Shown piece by piece: positions 44,364 to 58,430 of a stretch of DNA of 64,000 nt. The translations under genes were made by a program, and so were the position numbers. The stretch is taken from the NCBI GenBank assembly GCA_018894105.1, contig CM032131.1, forward strand, positions 20,999,578 through 21,063,577. The letters run 5' to 3'. The notes under the pieces were generated by a model, which worked only from the letters and a program-made list of their open reading frames with translations, did no database searches and was not told the origin of the DNA. This stretch comes from Jacaranda mimosifolia. Lineage: Eukaryota; Streptophyta; Magnoliopsida; Lamiales; Bignoniaceae. Numbering within the stretch: position 1 is the first letter of the stretch; every line of letters begins with the position of its first letter.

Positions 44364-47317
44364 TGTAACACCCCTAGAAACACATCGATTTTTACATTTT
44401 ATTTAAGTATTATTTTTTGGAAATTATATTTAATTTATTTAAATTTTCAAAAGTTTTGTGGGTCAAAATATAATTTTGGAGAATTCAATTTCATTCCCTT
44501 TTAAATTAGAGGAGTTAAATTTCTAATTTTGATATCCTAAGTGGGCCTAAGTAGTAGACTAAGAACCTAGTTGGCTAAAATTTAAATAACCCAAATCCAA
44601 GGACTCAATTGTTTTCTTTTTGAAAAGTTGGGGTCAATTTGTAATTTCAAAAAAATACCAGTTTATAAAAAATAAAATAAATAAAAAATTTCATTTTCAT
44701 CCCCATCTTCTTCTTCTTCTTCTTCTTCTTCTTCACTGCGTCACCTTTCCTCCTCCATTTCCGGCGAGCTTCGGCCACTATACCAAAACTTTGAACCAAC
44801 TACACAAAACCTTTCCTCTCTTCACCCTAATCACGAATATACCCTCCACCACCCCCGTCTCCAGCGAGACCACTGGGAAATCGCGAAGGCCAAACGGAGC
44901 TGAGGCGGAGCTTGGTGGGTTTCATTTTCTAGCGACGAAACCATACATGTAGTTAGTGGGTTTGAAAAGGCGCAACTCAAGGATGATGATGATGGTCTCT
45001 TATTGAAGTTTTCAGCAACGGCGAATTTGGGACGAAAATTTACGGTGGCGTTGAGCTTCCAGGCTGAAATTGAAGGGCAATCCGGCGGCGAATGGAAAAA
45101 TTGACCTGGGCATCTTGTTATTTGAGCTGAAAGGAACATTTTGGTGGTGTCGTTGGCCATCTCCGGTGGACGGTGGCAGCGGCGGTAGCAGTAGCGGAAG
45201 AATAGATTTTTTGTCTCGATGAGAGGGACGCATGCACGAGGTCTGATTGTGGAAATTGTGATTCGATATGAGATACTGGGTAATTAACAGGAAGAAATCA
45301 ATTTTGTAGTGCATGTATGTATATGCATGTTCAAATTATGTCAAAGTTTGTATAATCAGAAAGAATGAGCGGATCGACTGAAAAATATAACCATGCTTGA
45401 GAAATCAAAACATATATGCACGTTCTTGAGCCCGGATAAGCCCAAAATTTGTATTATTGCATGTGATCCATGATTAGATAAGCCTATTAAGTGAAGAAAA
45501 CCCTAATTTCATGTAACCGTGACCTAAGTGACAAACTTGGATTTTTATCGGTAATTGGACTACTATAATCGATATCGTGTATTGTTATAAGGTTGAAATT
45601 AGTAAATTAGAGATTCAATTGTATTATTTTTCCGGTATAAGTTAAACTCCGTTAATGTTTTATATAATCAGTACGAATAGGATGTTTTATGGCAATAATA
45701 TCGAAACAAAACACTAACCATTATGTTAGTCGAGGACTACTGAATTAGATTATTATTAGTATGATTATGACTATTAGGGATCGTTAGGATTGAATAAGAA
45801 TTTTGACGGTAAATTACTCTTTTGAATATGTGATGGAGATTTAGACCTATCAGTAGGTTTTGACTTCTTGCCGAGGTTGATAAGGTAAGGATCTGCTAAT
45901 ATGGCACCTATTGTACCTATCGATTTTCTTGATAAACCCTTGTGAGGGTTGGTATTGACTTGATTTTTGTACTATGTTAATTATTGTTACTCCTGTGAGG
46001 GATCTGCCAATTGGTTCTTGTTTTGTGTGAGCTTATTCCGTATCGTTGACCCCGTTAGGTTCTGCTGATTTGATATCTATCATGATTACTTTGTTGATTA
46101 TCAAACCTTATGTGGTTTTCATGATTTGAAACTAATTTATGTTCTATCCGTTTTCTTGAAAATGACTGTTTTCAATTGAACTCTTATTATATTATTCTTT
46201 TTCTATCCCTTATACCCTAGCCTTACCGGCTAACCCCATGTTCTTGATATCTTCGAAAGTAATATTTGAAAGGGTCTGGTATACCTATTTGTGTCAGAAT
46301 CCTCTTAAATTGTTCATGTACCTTGTCTATTAGAATACGCCCTGACGACCGTTATTGAAAAATGTTTTGCCTTGTGTATGATAAATCTGGTAAAGTTATG
46401 AAATGTTCATGTTATTGCTTGAAAAGTTGAATTGATATATGTTGGCATTATATCATTCAACCCACGGGGATGCCCTTGGGAAGTTCAACCCAGAGGGACG
46501 CCACGGGAAGTTGGGCCAGGGGCTAGGTCCGAAAAGATGGTCAGGCGATACAGACCGACGGTAACAGATCTCCCGGCTAGTACCCACCTACGATCCTGAC
46601 TTATAAGCAGCTGGAGGTAGCGAACTGTGAGTGGCGGGATCAGGCAAGCCGTCGACCATGCCATAAAAACAAGTTGTTACATGTTGAATTGTGTGCTCGA
46701 GCAAATGGAGAGATAAGGAGAAAAATTTTCAAGTTCAAGTTAAATGCCATTGTAAAGTTATCTTGCATTCATCAAGGAGCAATAAGGAAGGATGCAAACA
46801 TGCTAGTTAAATGTTTATATGTTTCATGTTTTTATGAGTCTAAATCTGATTTCTGTAAATCATGAACCGATTAACTGATTTATTATCAATGATTGTGTTT
46901 ATTACCATTGAATTCAACAATTTCCTTCTATCTCCTATTATGTATTTCCCTTACTGAGTTATTAAGACTCACCCTATTTGCTATTCTTTATTCTTTTCGC
47001 AGACAAGTTCAAGTGAGAAGCCGAGGCTCACACGTTGGTTTGGAAAGTTTATTTTGTAATAGATTAGGTGTTTTGATTGTACATGTAGTCTGCACCTGAT
47101 CGAGATAGCTATCTAAGAGATGCTATGAAGATGTTTTAAGACTTAAGATACTTGGTTGTACATATTATGCTATGGAGTGATAATTTGGGTTAGTGCAAGT
47201 TATTTTTCCTTGAGATTGGTTAAATTTTTTATTCCCCAGTTATTATTTGATCTAGATTTCAAGCTTGAATGTGGTGGCACCTTCACTTAGCAGTCATTTC
47301 GAGTGGGAGACGCTACA
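44364..47317 (+). mobile_element. Solo LTR of a chromovirus-type Gypsy element, TSD agtta
   Basis: It starts TGTAACACCCC and ends GGGAGACGCTACA, flanked by exact agtta duplications at 44359-44363 and 47318-47322. It has no internal coding domain and no second LTR across 2,954 bases. Near its 3' side it reads ttaagactcaccctatttgc, a T-rich tract and gcagacaagttcaagtgaga, usual for long Tekay/Del-type LTRs. Short frames inside (for example 44620-44952, 45012-45314, 46674-46865) are not credited as genes. It contains a TTC repeat at about 44707-44735. Confidence 0.9.
44707..44735. repeat. (TTC)n microsatellite in the solo LTR
   Basis: About nine TTC units on the + strand. Confidence 0.9.
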
Positions 47318-50300
47318 AGTTACATCCACTCTCTTTAACCTCAACAAATCTCTCGTCAGTAAACATGAAAGAGTCGCTCTCCATGTCATAATTTTCGATT
47401 TTGAGGGGTCCGAAGAGTTCCAGAATTTATTCCAAAAACTTTTCCTGTCCACAGCTTCTTACTCAAGAACATCATTTGAAACTAGGTGTCGATAGGCACT
47501 TTTAACAGAATATTTACTTGTTTTTTCCACGCACCAATACAATCTATCCTCTATTTTCCTCAGGCTCATAGGAATTCGATAGATGAGATCTTTATCCCTT
47601 TCATTAAAGATTCCCTCAATCAATTGTGAGTTCCATTCCTTTCTCGAAAAAATTGATTAGATTAACAACTTTCATATTTGCATAACTCTCTGGCAATATG
47701 GTGGATATGAATGGATTTGAGTTTTGAGGAAGCCAAGGATCAGATAAAACATGAATTCCACTACCATTTCTTACTCTCCATCTACTGCCATATCTCACAA
47801 GAGGCTATGTAGCTACTAGGCTTCTCCAAGCATAGCTCGAATTTGTTCCAATATGGGCCTCTAGCAATGAACTGTAAGGGAAGTATCGGGTTTTGTAAAC
47901 TCAAGTAACAAATGAACTCGAATTTGTTAACATCTTCCAATATTGCTAAGTTGAACTCATGAATTCTACGAAAACCTAATCCAGTAAAAGATTTAGGAAA
48001 GCTTAACTTCTGCCAGCTACACCATTTGATACCTCCCTCTTCATTCGGTCCCGAGCCCCACTAAAAAACATTCATTAACCTTTCCAACTCGTTACAAAGA
48101 TCAATCGGCAATAGAAACACATTCATTCAAAGTTTTGGGATAGCTTGGGCAACCGACTTTAATAAAATTTCCTTCCTTGCTCTAGATAACATTTTTTGTT
48201 TCCATCTTTGAATTCCATGCCAAACTTTTTCTTAGATGAAAGCAAAGACCTCTCTTTTATTTCGGCTCACAAACACCGGCAACCCTAAATACTTCCCCTG
48301 CATTCCATCCTCTTGAATACCCAATCTTGAACATATTCCTTTTTTTTTTATGGGCATCTACATTAGCACTGAAAATGAACTTAGACTTATCTGTATTTAT
48401 CATTTGACCAAAAGCTTGCTCTTATTCCTTGATAGTCTTAGCAATACACAAAGTCTCAGAAAGGTTGGCTCTAAAGAAGAAAAAGCTATCATCGGCAAAA
48501 ACCAAATGTGATATAGTAGGCGTTCCTCTAGCATTCCTCTAGCTACTTTGACTTCATGAATTCTACCTTGGTTTTTGAGACGATTCAAAGTAGCCGAGAG
48601 TCCTTCTGCACCCAAAGTGAATAAGTATGGGGAGAAAGGATCTTCTTATCTTAATCCCCGATTTGGTACAATTGGCCCCAATAATTCATTTCCCTTCACA
48701 ACCTTGTATGAGACTGATTTGATATACATACTCATAAGGTCCACCCATTTTTTAGGAAAACCTATTTTAAGCATGATATTATCCAGAAAACACCACTCTA
48801 TTCTATCATAAGCTTTGCTAATATCTGTTTTCAAGGCCACAACACCTTCCTTCCCCTGTCTTTTCCTTTTCAAAAAATACATTGCTTCATGAGTGATAAG
48901 GATAGTGTCCGTGATCATTCTCCGTAGCACAAAACAACTCTGGGCATCTAAAATAATATCTAGTAGTATCTCTTTCAAACAGTTAGCCAGAACTTTTGAC
49001 ACAATTTTATATAGGACATTACAAAGAGAAATCGGTCTAAGTTTTGTCATATAAGTGGGTTCCTCCTTTTTTGGTGTCAACACAATAGACCATCTGGTAG
49101 ATTAGATTCATTCAAATATGAGAGGCAAACCTCAACAACTTCACTTCTAATACGGACTCGAAATTCTGAAAGAAACTGAGGTTCATACCACAATGCCCAG
49201 GGATTTATCAGGATGCATTTGGAACAAAGCCTTTTTTATTTCTTAAGGAGTGAAGTTAGTAAGAAGGATCTCATTTTGCTCATCAGAGACTTGTTTCTCA
49301 ATGTTACCTAGAATCGATTCCATGTTACATTCAGATGCTACAAATAAGCTCTGAAAGTATCCCAAGACCACATCATCGAGGCCATTCTCCCAACACTTCC
49401 AACATCCATGAGAATCCTTCAACTGAGAAAAAGAATTCTTCTTTCGCCTACCATTAGCCACTGAGTGAAAGAACTTAGAATTCAAATCCCCTTCTTTCAA
49501 CCAAAAAACCTTTGCCCTTTGGTGTAGAACTTCAAAGAATCTTCTTTTTGTAACTTGAAATTCCGTAATACTAGATGTATCTCTTCGACCATGAAGTCTT
49601 GACAATCTTTGCCTTAGGATATTAAGCCAATTTTTGAAATCCTTATTCAAATCCTCTGCCTATCTCTGCAAATCCTGCCCACATTTTTCAATCTTAATTT
49701 GTATAGGAAAACACCCATTCATTGCCCAACTTATTGCCATTGTCTGCTTACACCCATCTCCTTTCAACCAAAAACTTTTCAAATTTAAAGCACCAACTTC
49801 AAGTAGAAGAAATAGGACCGAGGGCTTTAGTGACAATTGGATAGTGATCGGATGAAGTGATTTCAATGTTTGTCACTCGATAATTTGTAAACATATTTAT
49901 CCAGCTTGAAGAAGGAAGAGCACAATCCAAACATTCTTCCACCTAATGTTCCCTTCCTTTACCTCGTTCCTAAGTAAACTGATACCCCGATATGCCCAAG
50001 TCAATTAATCCAGCTTCTGTTACTGCCTCTGTAAAGCCCTCAATCAGATGGTGTGGGTGTGGATGAAATCCTTTCTTTTTCGATTCAACTAATATATTAT
50101 TGAAATCCCCAACACAAAGCCAAGGCAATAAGATTTTGTCACGAGAACTTAAAGAAGATTCCATGATTCCTTACATTTTAATCGATCGGGGTTTCCATAA
50201 AACCCAATAAAATGCCATGAATATTGACTTCAATGTATATATGGAATCTAGAACATTCAAGCAGATCAATATCATCTTTTTGTTTCCATAATAGGGCCAA

Positions 50301-50779
50301 ACCATCACTATGGTCAATACAATCCACTACAACCAATCTTTCATAACCTAGTTGAGTTTTCAGGCCTTGAAGACGAGGCCCTTAAGAAAGAGTTTCAATA
50401 AGAAAAATAACATTGGGCTTCTTGTTATGTACAATGTCCTTAAGGACTTAGATTGCTCGTGGGTTGCCCAGCCCACGGTAATTCTAGCAAAGGAAACTCA
50501 TAGATCTAGGTGAGCTTGTACCCCAGGCCCACCTCCAAGCATAAATTTGAGTCTAAATGACTTAAGCCCATGATTCATCCATCCACTTTTTCCTCCTCCA
50601 TTCTATGTTGTTTCGTAATAGAACTTACCTTTTCCATTCTCTCATTCTCTTTTATTTTTCTTATTGCTAATTCTCTACAGCTGTTATCCAGACAAATTGT
50701 TGCTGCATCTTTTCTTCTGAAAGCACCAATATTTTTGCCTATAATCGTGCCTATGATTTCCTTTTCTATGGAAATCCCG

Positions 50780-51988
50780 TGAAAATCCGGATTGAGAAGT
50801 GTACTTGTTAAGTCCCTATTAATATTAATTTTAATACATATTTAGGACTTACCAAATAATATTTTTGTTAAAAAATTATAATTTCCTTCTTAATTGATGA
50901 AAGTTTGGAATTGCAAGAATATAAGTAGAGAAATTACAAAAAAGGGACAAATTGACACAAGTTGGTGGGAATGTTGATTGGATGACACCTCATGATCTAA
51001 TCAAAGATGGACAGAAGAGTCTTTATTTATTTGAGTCCTATTCTAATTAGAAGACTCTTGTAATCAATAATAAATAGGAATTTCAAACACTTAGGGATCC
51101 AAATTTGGTTTTTCTATTTTGGAGATTAGAAATTTCATGAGAATTCAGGGGAGGAGGACAAAGCGGAGATCAGACTTGTCTAGAAATAAAATTTCTATTT
51201 TCTTTTTAATTCTGCATTTGAGACGATGTTTCATTCTATTCATATTTTGTATGACAATTCAATCATGAACTAATTTGTTATTTTGGGATTATTATGGATT
51301 CATTTGAATAAATTGATGCCTGATTTTCTTCCATGAAATTAGTAGCACTTAAGATTATTTTGTCTATTGTGTGCTTTTTCTATTTAATTGTCTGATCAAT
51401 AGGTAAGTGCATCTCTTAACCCTAGAGGAGTCCTAGAAAAGAAAATCTAGGGATTTATTGGCAATAGAAGACCTTAGGATTAATTGTTCAAATTAATGAA
51501 TTAATTAATTTATGAGTAGGATAGGAATATACCTGCTTTCCCTAGGGAGTTAGTTGAGTGGTACAACCTTATCCATAACTTAGTTAATTCACATAGGAAT
51601 ATAGTTGATTGAATAAATTAGGAATTTGGTTGCGGGTAATTCGGAAGAACCCCGTAATTGCATAAGACTCAAGACTAATAACCTATTATTAATTTCATAG
51701 GGAGAAAATTATGAAATCAACTCATTCGATTGATAAAATCATAATTCTAAGCTTCTATATGTTGGTAAAAATCCTAATTAGTACACTTTTTTTTTCCTTA
51801 TTTTTATTAGTTTAGTTTTAATTCCTACATAATTGATTTTATTTGAATAAAATAAGTGTGTGATAAATTAATAATTAGTAACAAATAATTTAGTTTCTCA
51901 TGGGATTGACACTCTTCTCATCACTTTATTACTTATTGCGATACGTGCACTTATGTAATTGTTTGCATTATTTGTTTTACACAACCAA
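50780..51988 (+). repeat. 5' LTR of the Athila-like element (approximate limits)
   Basis: About 1.2 kb, with TATA-like tcaataataaataggaa (about 51072). It ends near the acaaccaaca that straddles the CACTA insertion. The partner LTR lies outside the window, so the limits are unconfirmed. Confidence 0.55.
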
Positions 51989-51999
51989 CACTACAAGAA

Positions 52000-52360
52000 A
52001 ACAGAGTATTTGTAACGGAATTTTACCAACAGAAAAGTTCCGTTGCTATTTTCAACGGAATACATATGAAATAGCAACGGAACATAAATCGCAACATTTT
52101 TTTAGACTTTCCAACAGAATAGCAACGGAATAGGGAAGGACTTGATATTCTGTTGCTATTCTGTCAGTGTTATTGTGACAAAAAGATACCCCGTGGCTGT
52201 TCCATTGCTAATTGAAATGGAATAGCAAATTAGCAACCGAACAATATAAAGAATTAATACTTAATTTAAAAACTAATATATTCGTTGCTATTCTATTGCA
52301 AAATGACATTGATAGATCCATTACTATTTTGTTGCAATTAACTACAGAATAGCAACAACA
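52000..52360. repeat. Left subterminal motif array of the CACTA element
   Basis: Repeated gttgctattccgtt-type motifs and their reverse complement (aatagcaacggaa) are dispersed in both orientations. The right array (61430-61960) carries the same motif. Confidence 0.85.
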
Positions 52361-52529
52361 TAATTTGAGGATTTTATTTTTATTTTGAAATATAATATTT
52401 CTATCACTATCATGTTTCTAAATGTGATGAATAAATTTTGGTTGCTATTCTATAGCTAAAAACTTATGGTAAAATCAATGAAGTTATATTTTAATAACAA
52501 GCTAAATGATTGATTTAAATATATTTTCA

Positions 52530-55500
52530 TTCTTACTCCATTGCTAGGTATAACAATAACAATGAAATATACATAAAATTCTTGTACATATCAAAATTGA
52601 TTAATTTTATTGACAAAAAAATAAATTCCATCAATTACGTTCTTAAATGAGTTACTTAAGTAATTAATTTGGTGAAGTTTAGTATCGCTTGCTCTTTGTT
52701 AACAAATTAATTCTAATTATAAATAGTGCATCAATCATGTTGATGTTTCTTATAAAATTCAGGACTTATATATTGCTCCTATTAGAGTTATATAACCAAA
52801 ATATTTTTTTTTTGTTGAAATTTTTAGTTCATTTTTATAGTTTTTTCTTCAATTAGAAAAATGACTCATTATCATTTATTTTCAAATTGTAACTAATTTC
52901 AGTATATTTTACAATATAGAGAGTTTTGTTAATGGAACATTATGATATTTTGTAGGATGAAAATTTAATTAATTGAGTTCTCGTAGTACCAATCTGTCTC
53001 TCAATTTTGTGTAACTTTTAACGTATGTACTAGATATCATACTTCTTTTTTATTTCCTTTTCACTCCGTTGATACAATTATTTTTGACTTTCTTAAATTA
53101 ACAAAATACAATTATTATGAAAGATAAAAATGTCAATGGGTTATGTTTTATAAAAAAAAATAATTAATGTAAGTATTTTTTCGTTGCTATTCTGTTACTA
53201 CTCTGTTGCTAGCTACAAATAACAACGGAATAGCAACAAACAAGTCCAATGATGTCAAAATTGATTAATTTTATAGACAATAAATTAAAGGCCAATTAAA
53301 ATATTCTTAACTAAATTACTTAAGCAATAAATATAGTGAAACTTAGTTCTATTTAAAAAGATGTTAACATATTAATTGTGATTATTATTTAACTAAATAA
53401 TTGTAAATGACGGAAAAAAATATACCCATAAATTCTACTATAGTTAATTTGAAAAATATATGCATTATATTTAACTTGCTTGTAAAAATTCGATACCTAG
53501 TTACTCTAGTTCAATCTATCCTAAATAACTTTTAAGCTAAATTTTTGTAAGTAGATTTTACAATTTTTCTTCCTTTAAGTAGAAAAGTGACTCATTGATT
53601 TCATTAAATTCAATTTGTAACTAACTTTGTTAGATTTGTATAGCATGTGGAGTTATTTGTTTAATCATAATGATATTTTGAGGACGAAAAGGTGATTCAG
53701 TACTGATATAACCAATGTTTTATATTGTGTGATTTTCAATATCTATACAAGATTTGATACTACTACTTCTTCTTCTTCTTCTTGTTTTTTTTTTTCTCCC
53801 CCTTTCTTTTGCAATTATTTTTGACTTTTTTACATTGATAAAATAGTATTATTATGAAAGAGAGCATGAAAATGAAGTTACGTTTTAATAATTAACAAAA
53901 TAATTAATTTAAATATCTTTTCATTGCAACTCTATTGCTATTCCATTGCTAGATATAATAATTACAATGGAATAGCAAGGGAATAACAACTAAAATTTTA
54001 TAATATAAGAATTAATTAGTTTTAGCTATAATAAATTGAAATCCAATTAATATATTCTTCAAAAAATTACTCAATTAATAATTAAATTGGAAAATTTTAG
54101 TTTTATTTAATTCTTCATAATAAATTATGATTTTTTTTTACAAAATAGTTGTAAATAAAAAATGTTGGAACATAAAACATATTGTAAAGTCAATAAGTAC
54201 TCGTGATTCAACTATAGTTAATTTAAAAAATATATGCATCACATCTGACTTTTTTTTTTTTTTTTAATAAAGAGTTGATATCTAATTGCTCTAATTTAAT
54301 TCATCTTACATAATTTTTTAACTAAAATTTCTCCAAATTTTTTTTATAAATTTATCCGTTAGTAAAAAAAATTATTCATTACTTTCTTCATTTTCAAATT
54401 GTAATTAATTTTGTTAGATTTTTATAGCATACAGAGTTATACTTGTTCGAAAATAATGATATTTTTTAGGAAGGAAAGGTGATTGGGTAGTCGATTTGGT
54501 CAATTTTTGGATTTTGCTAGATTTAATACATATTTTTCATTTTTTTTAGTTCTTTCATACAATTATTTTTTACTTTCTTAAATTGACCAAATATTATTAT
54601 TAAAAAACATGAAATGACAATGAGTTATGTTTTACTAACAAAATAATTAATTTAAATAACTTTCCGTTGCTACTCTGTTTCAACTCTGTTGCTAGCCATA
54701 ATAATAACATCAGAATAGTAAGTGAATAGCAACAAACTAAAATCTCAAAATTGATTAATTTTAATGACAATTAATCAAAGTCCAATCAATTATATTCTTA
54801 AATAAATTACTTAAGCAATAAATATTGTGAAACTTAGTTTTATTTAATAATTTTTTTAACAAATTAACTGTGATTATTATTTCACTAATTAATAACTGTA
54901 AATGACAAATATAAATAAAATTATAATAATAAATTAACAAGAACTCATGATTCGACTATAGTTAATTTGAAAAATATATGAACTATTTTTAACTAATTTG
55001 TAAAGCGTTAATACCTAATTACTCTAATTCAATATATCCTAAATAATTTTTAAATTAAAATTTTCTTAGTGACTTTACAAATCTTTTCCTTTAAGTAGAA
55101 AAATGACTCACTGGTTTCATTATTTTCAAATTGTAACTAATTATATTAGATTTGTATAGTATATGGAGTTATTTTTTTAATCATAATGATATTTTAAGGA
55201 TGAAAAGGTGATTGAGTACTAATGTTATTGATTTTTTTGATATTGTGCAATTTTCAGTGATATCCATAATAAATTTGATACTTCTTCTCTCTTTTCTCTC
55301 TTCTACAATTATTTTTGGCTTTTTGACTTTGATACAATAATATTACCATGAAAGAGAGTATAACAATGAAGTTACGTTTTAATAATTAATTTAAATATCT
55401 TTTCGTTGATACTCTATTGCTATTCCATTGCTAGCTATAATGATAACAATGGAATAGCAAAGGAATAACAACTGAAATTTTTATAATATAAGAACTAATT

Positions 55501-56061
55501 AGTTTTAACTACAATAAATTAAAATTCAATTAATATATTCTTCAAAAAATTACTTAAATAAGTAATTTGGGGAGATTTAGTTTTATTTAATTCTTTATTA
55601 ACAAATAATTAATGATTATTTTTTACAAAATAGTTCTAAATAACAAATAGTGGAACATAAAATGTTTGTGAAGTTGATAAGTACTCATGATTTAGCTATA
55701 GTTAATTTAAAAAAAAATATGCATCACATCTAACTTTTTTTTTTAAATAAAGAATTGATACCTAATTACTCTAGTTTAATTCATCTTAAATAATTTTTTA
55801 ACTAAATTTTTTCTATTTTTTCTTTTATAAATTTATCCTTTAGTTTGAAAAATTATACACTACTTTCTTCATTTTCAAATTGTAACTATTTTTTTTAGAT
55901 TTTTATAGAATATAGAGTTATAGTTGGAAAAAATGATGCTTTTTAGGAAGAAAAGGAGATCAATTTTTGGATTTTGCTAGATTTAATACTTGTTTTTTTT
56001 TTTTAAATATTTTTTTAGCCCTTTCATACAATTATTTTTTTACTTTCTTAAATTAATAAAA

Positions 56062-56109
<48 letters not shown>

Positions 56110-58430
56110 GAAACGACAATGAGTTATGTTTTACTAACAAAATAGTTTACTTAAATAACTTTATGTTGCTAATATGTTACAACTCTGTCGCTAGCCATAA
56201 TAGTAACAACGGAATAGTAAGAGAATAGTAACAAAAAAGTCTTAATATATCATAATTGATTAATTTTAATGACAATAAATCAAAGTCCAATTAATTATAT
56301 TCTTAAATAAATTACTTAAGCAATAAATATTGTGAAACTAGTTCTATTTAATAATTTTTTACTAAATTAATTGTGATTATTATTTCACTAATTAATTGTA
56401 ATTGACAAATATAGATAAAAATATAATATGGAGTATGTTAAGTCATGTTAGATTATAGTTAATTTGAAAAATACGTATGAATTATTTTTAATTTTCTTAT
56501 AAAGAGTTGAAACCTGATTACTGAAATTCAACCTATCCTATATAATTATTAATCTAAATTTTTCTAAGTGAATTTTACAAATTTTTTCCTTTAAATAGAA
56601 AAATGACTCATTCATTTTATTATTTTTGAATTGTAACTAACTATGTTAGATTTGTATAGTATGTAGTAATTTGTTTAATTATAATGATATTTAAGGATGA
56701 AAAGGTGATTGAGTAATGATGCAATCGACTTTTTTGATATTGTGCAATTCTCAATGACATCTATACTAGATTTGATTCTTCTTCCTTGTTCTCTCTCTTC
56801 TATAATTAGTTTTGGCTTGTTTATGTTGGTAAAATAGTATTATTATGAATGAGAATATAACAATGAAGTTACATTTTCATAATTAACAAAATAATTAATT
56901 TAAATCTGTCTTCATTGCTACTCTATTGCTAGCTAAAAGGAGAACAATGGAATAGCAAGGGAATAACAACTAACATTTTTATAATATAAGAATTAATAAG
57001 TTTTAGCTACAATAAATTAAAATCCAATTAATAAATTCTTCAAAAAGTTACTTAAGTAATTAATTTGGGGAAATTTAGTTTTATTTAATTCTTTATTAAC
57101 AAATAATTAATGATTATTTTTTACAAAATAGTTCTAAATAACAAATAGAAGAATAGAAAACGCATGTGAAGTTAATAAGTACTCATGATTCAACTATAGT
57201 TAATTTAAAAAATATATGCATCACATCTAATGTTTTTTAAATAAAGAGTTGATACCTAATTGCTCTAATTTAATTCATCTTAAATAATTTTTTAACTAAA
57301 ATTTTTCTATTTAATAAATTTATCCTTTAGTTAGAAAACTTAGTCATTACTTTCTTCATTTTCAAATTGTGACTATTTTTCTAGGTTTTTTTAGAATATA
57401 GAATTATAGTTGGAAAAAGTGATGCTTTTTAGGAAGAAAAGGTGATCAATTTTTGGATTTTGCTAGATTTAATACTTTTTTTTTTTTTTGTCTTTTTAGT
57501 CCTTTCACACAATTATTTTTTACTTTCTTAAATTAACCAAATATTATTATTAAGAAACATGAAAAGACAATGAGTTATGTTTTACTAACAAAATAGTTTA
57601 TTTAAATAACTTTCTGTTGCTACTCTGTTACAACTTTGTTGCTAGCCATAACAATAACAATGGAATAGTAACAAAAAAGTCTTAATATATCATAATTGAT
57701 TGTTTTTAATGAAAATAAATCAAAGTCCAATTAATTATATTCTTAAATAAATTACTTAAGCAATAAATATTGTGTAACTTAGTTCTATTTAATAATTTTT
57801 TACTAAATTAATTGTGATTATTATTTCACTAAATAATTGCAATTGACAAATATAGATAAAAATATAATATGGAGTTAACAAGTCATGTCAGATTATAGTT
57901 AATTTGAAAAATACATATGAATTACTTTTAATTTGCTTATAAAGAGTTGATACTTGACTACTGAAATTCAATGTATCCTATATAATTTTTAAACTAAATT
58001 TTTTTAAGTGAATTTTACAATTTTTTTTCTTTAAATAGAAAAATGACTCATTCATTTTATTATTTTCAAATTGTAACAAATTATGTTAGATTTTTATAGT
58101 ATGTGGAGTTATTTGTTCAATCAATATGACATTTAAGGATGAAAAGGTGATTGAGTAATGATGTAATTGATTTTTTTGATATTGTGCAATTCTCAATGAA
58201 TCTGTACTAGATTTGATTATTCTTTCTTATTCTCTCTCTTCTATAATTAGTTTTGGCTTTTTTACGTTGATAAAATAGTATTATTATGAATGAGAGTATA
58301 ACATTAATGAAGTTACATTTTAATAATTAACAAAATAATTAATTTAGATATTTCTTCATTGCTACTTTGTTGCTATTCCATTGCTAGTTATAATGAGAAC
58401 AATGGAATAGCAAGGGAACAAAAACTGAAA
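52530..58430. repeat. Alternating A/B tandem repeat array (dimer of about 1.5 kb) in the CACTA element
   Basis: Hairpin cores recur near 52535 (B-like), 53165 (A), 53915 (B), 54658 (A), 55398 (B), 56157 (A), 56908 (B), 57604 (A) and 58350 (B). A units continue with attgattaattttaatgaca and caaagtccaattaattatat; B units with aagaattaattagttttag and ttcttcaaaaaattac. The A-A spacing is about 1,490, 1,500 and 1,445 bases; B-B is about 1,480, 1,510 and 1,440. No ORF of note inside. Confidence 0.85.
56059..56110. repeat. (ATT)n microsatellite in one A/B unit
   Basis: About 17 ATT units where sister units have only three or four, so it is a local expansion of a short shared run. Confidence 0.9.

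Larger units (their letters stand above)
43651..50779 (-). pseudogene. L1-type LINE retrotransposon remnant, antisense to PPCS
   Basis: It reads leftward. An ORF1 tail lies at about 50779-50560. The endonuclease starts MSFLCWN(Y)RGLGNPRA (about 50500) and has WLCVGDFNNILVESKKKG (about 50130-50080). The RT linker reads FWLKEGDLNSKFFHSVANGR (49510-49440), followed by RT text: LRPISLCNVLYKIVSKVLAN (49035-48970), then ALKTDISKAYDRIEW and the catalytic FADD (48499-48488). The zf-RVT domain reads RWRVRNGSGIHVLSDPWLP (47780-47725) and continues across later insertions as ETILHVLVECPFARDVWE (44330-44281, then 43775-43765). An A-rich tail is near 43651. Stops and frameshifts inactivate it. A hAT (43783-44280) and a solo LTR (44364-47317) split its 3' part; an Athila-like element adjoins its 5' side. 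Confidence 0.88.

Noticed and set aside
44620..45314. Frames of 100-110 codons on both strands as genes
   Set aside because: They fall entirely within a solo LTR with exact target duplications and show no recognisable protein family.
52530..58430. CRISPR-like or satellite array independent of the transposon
   Set aside because: The units are about 750 bases, carry the CACTA element's own subterminal motif and lie wholly between its ends, so they belong to the element.
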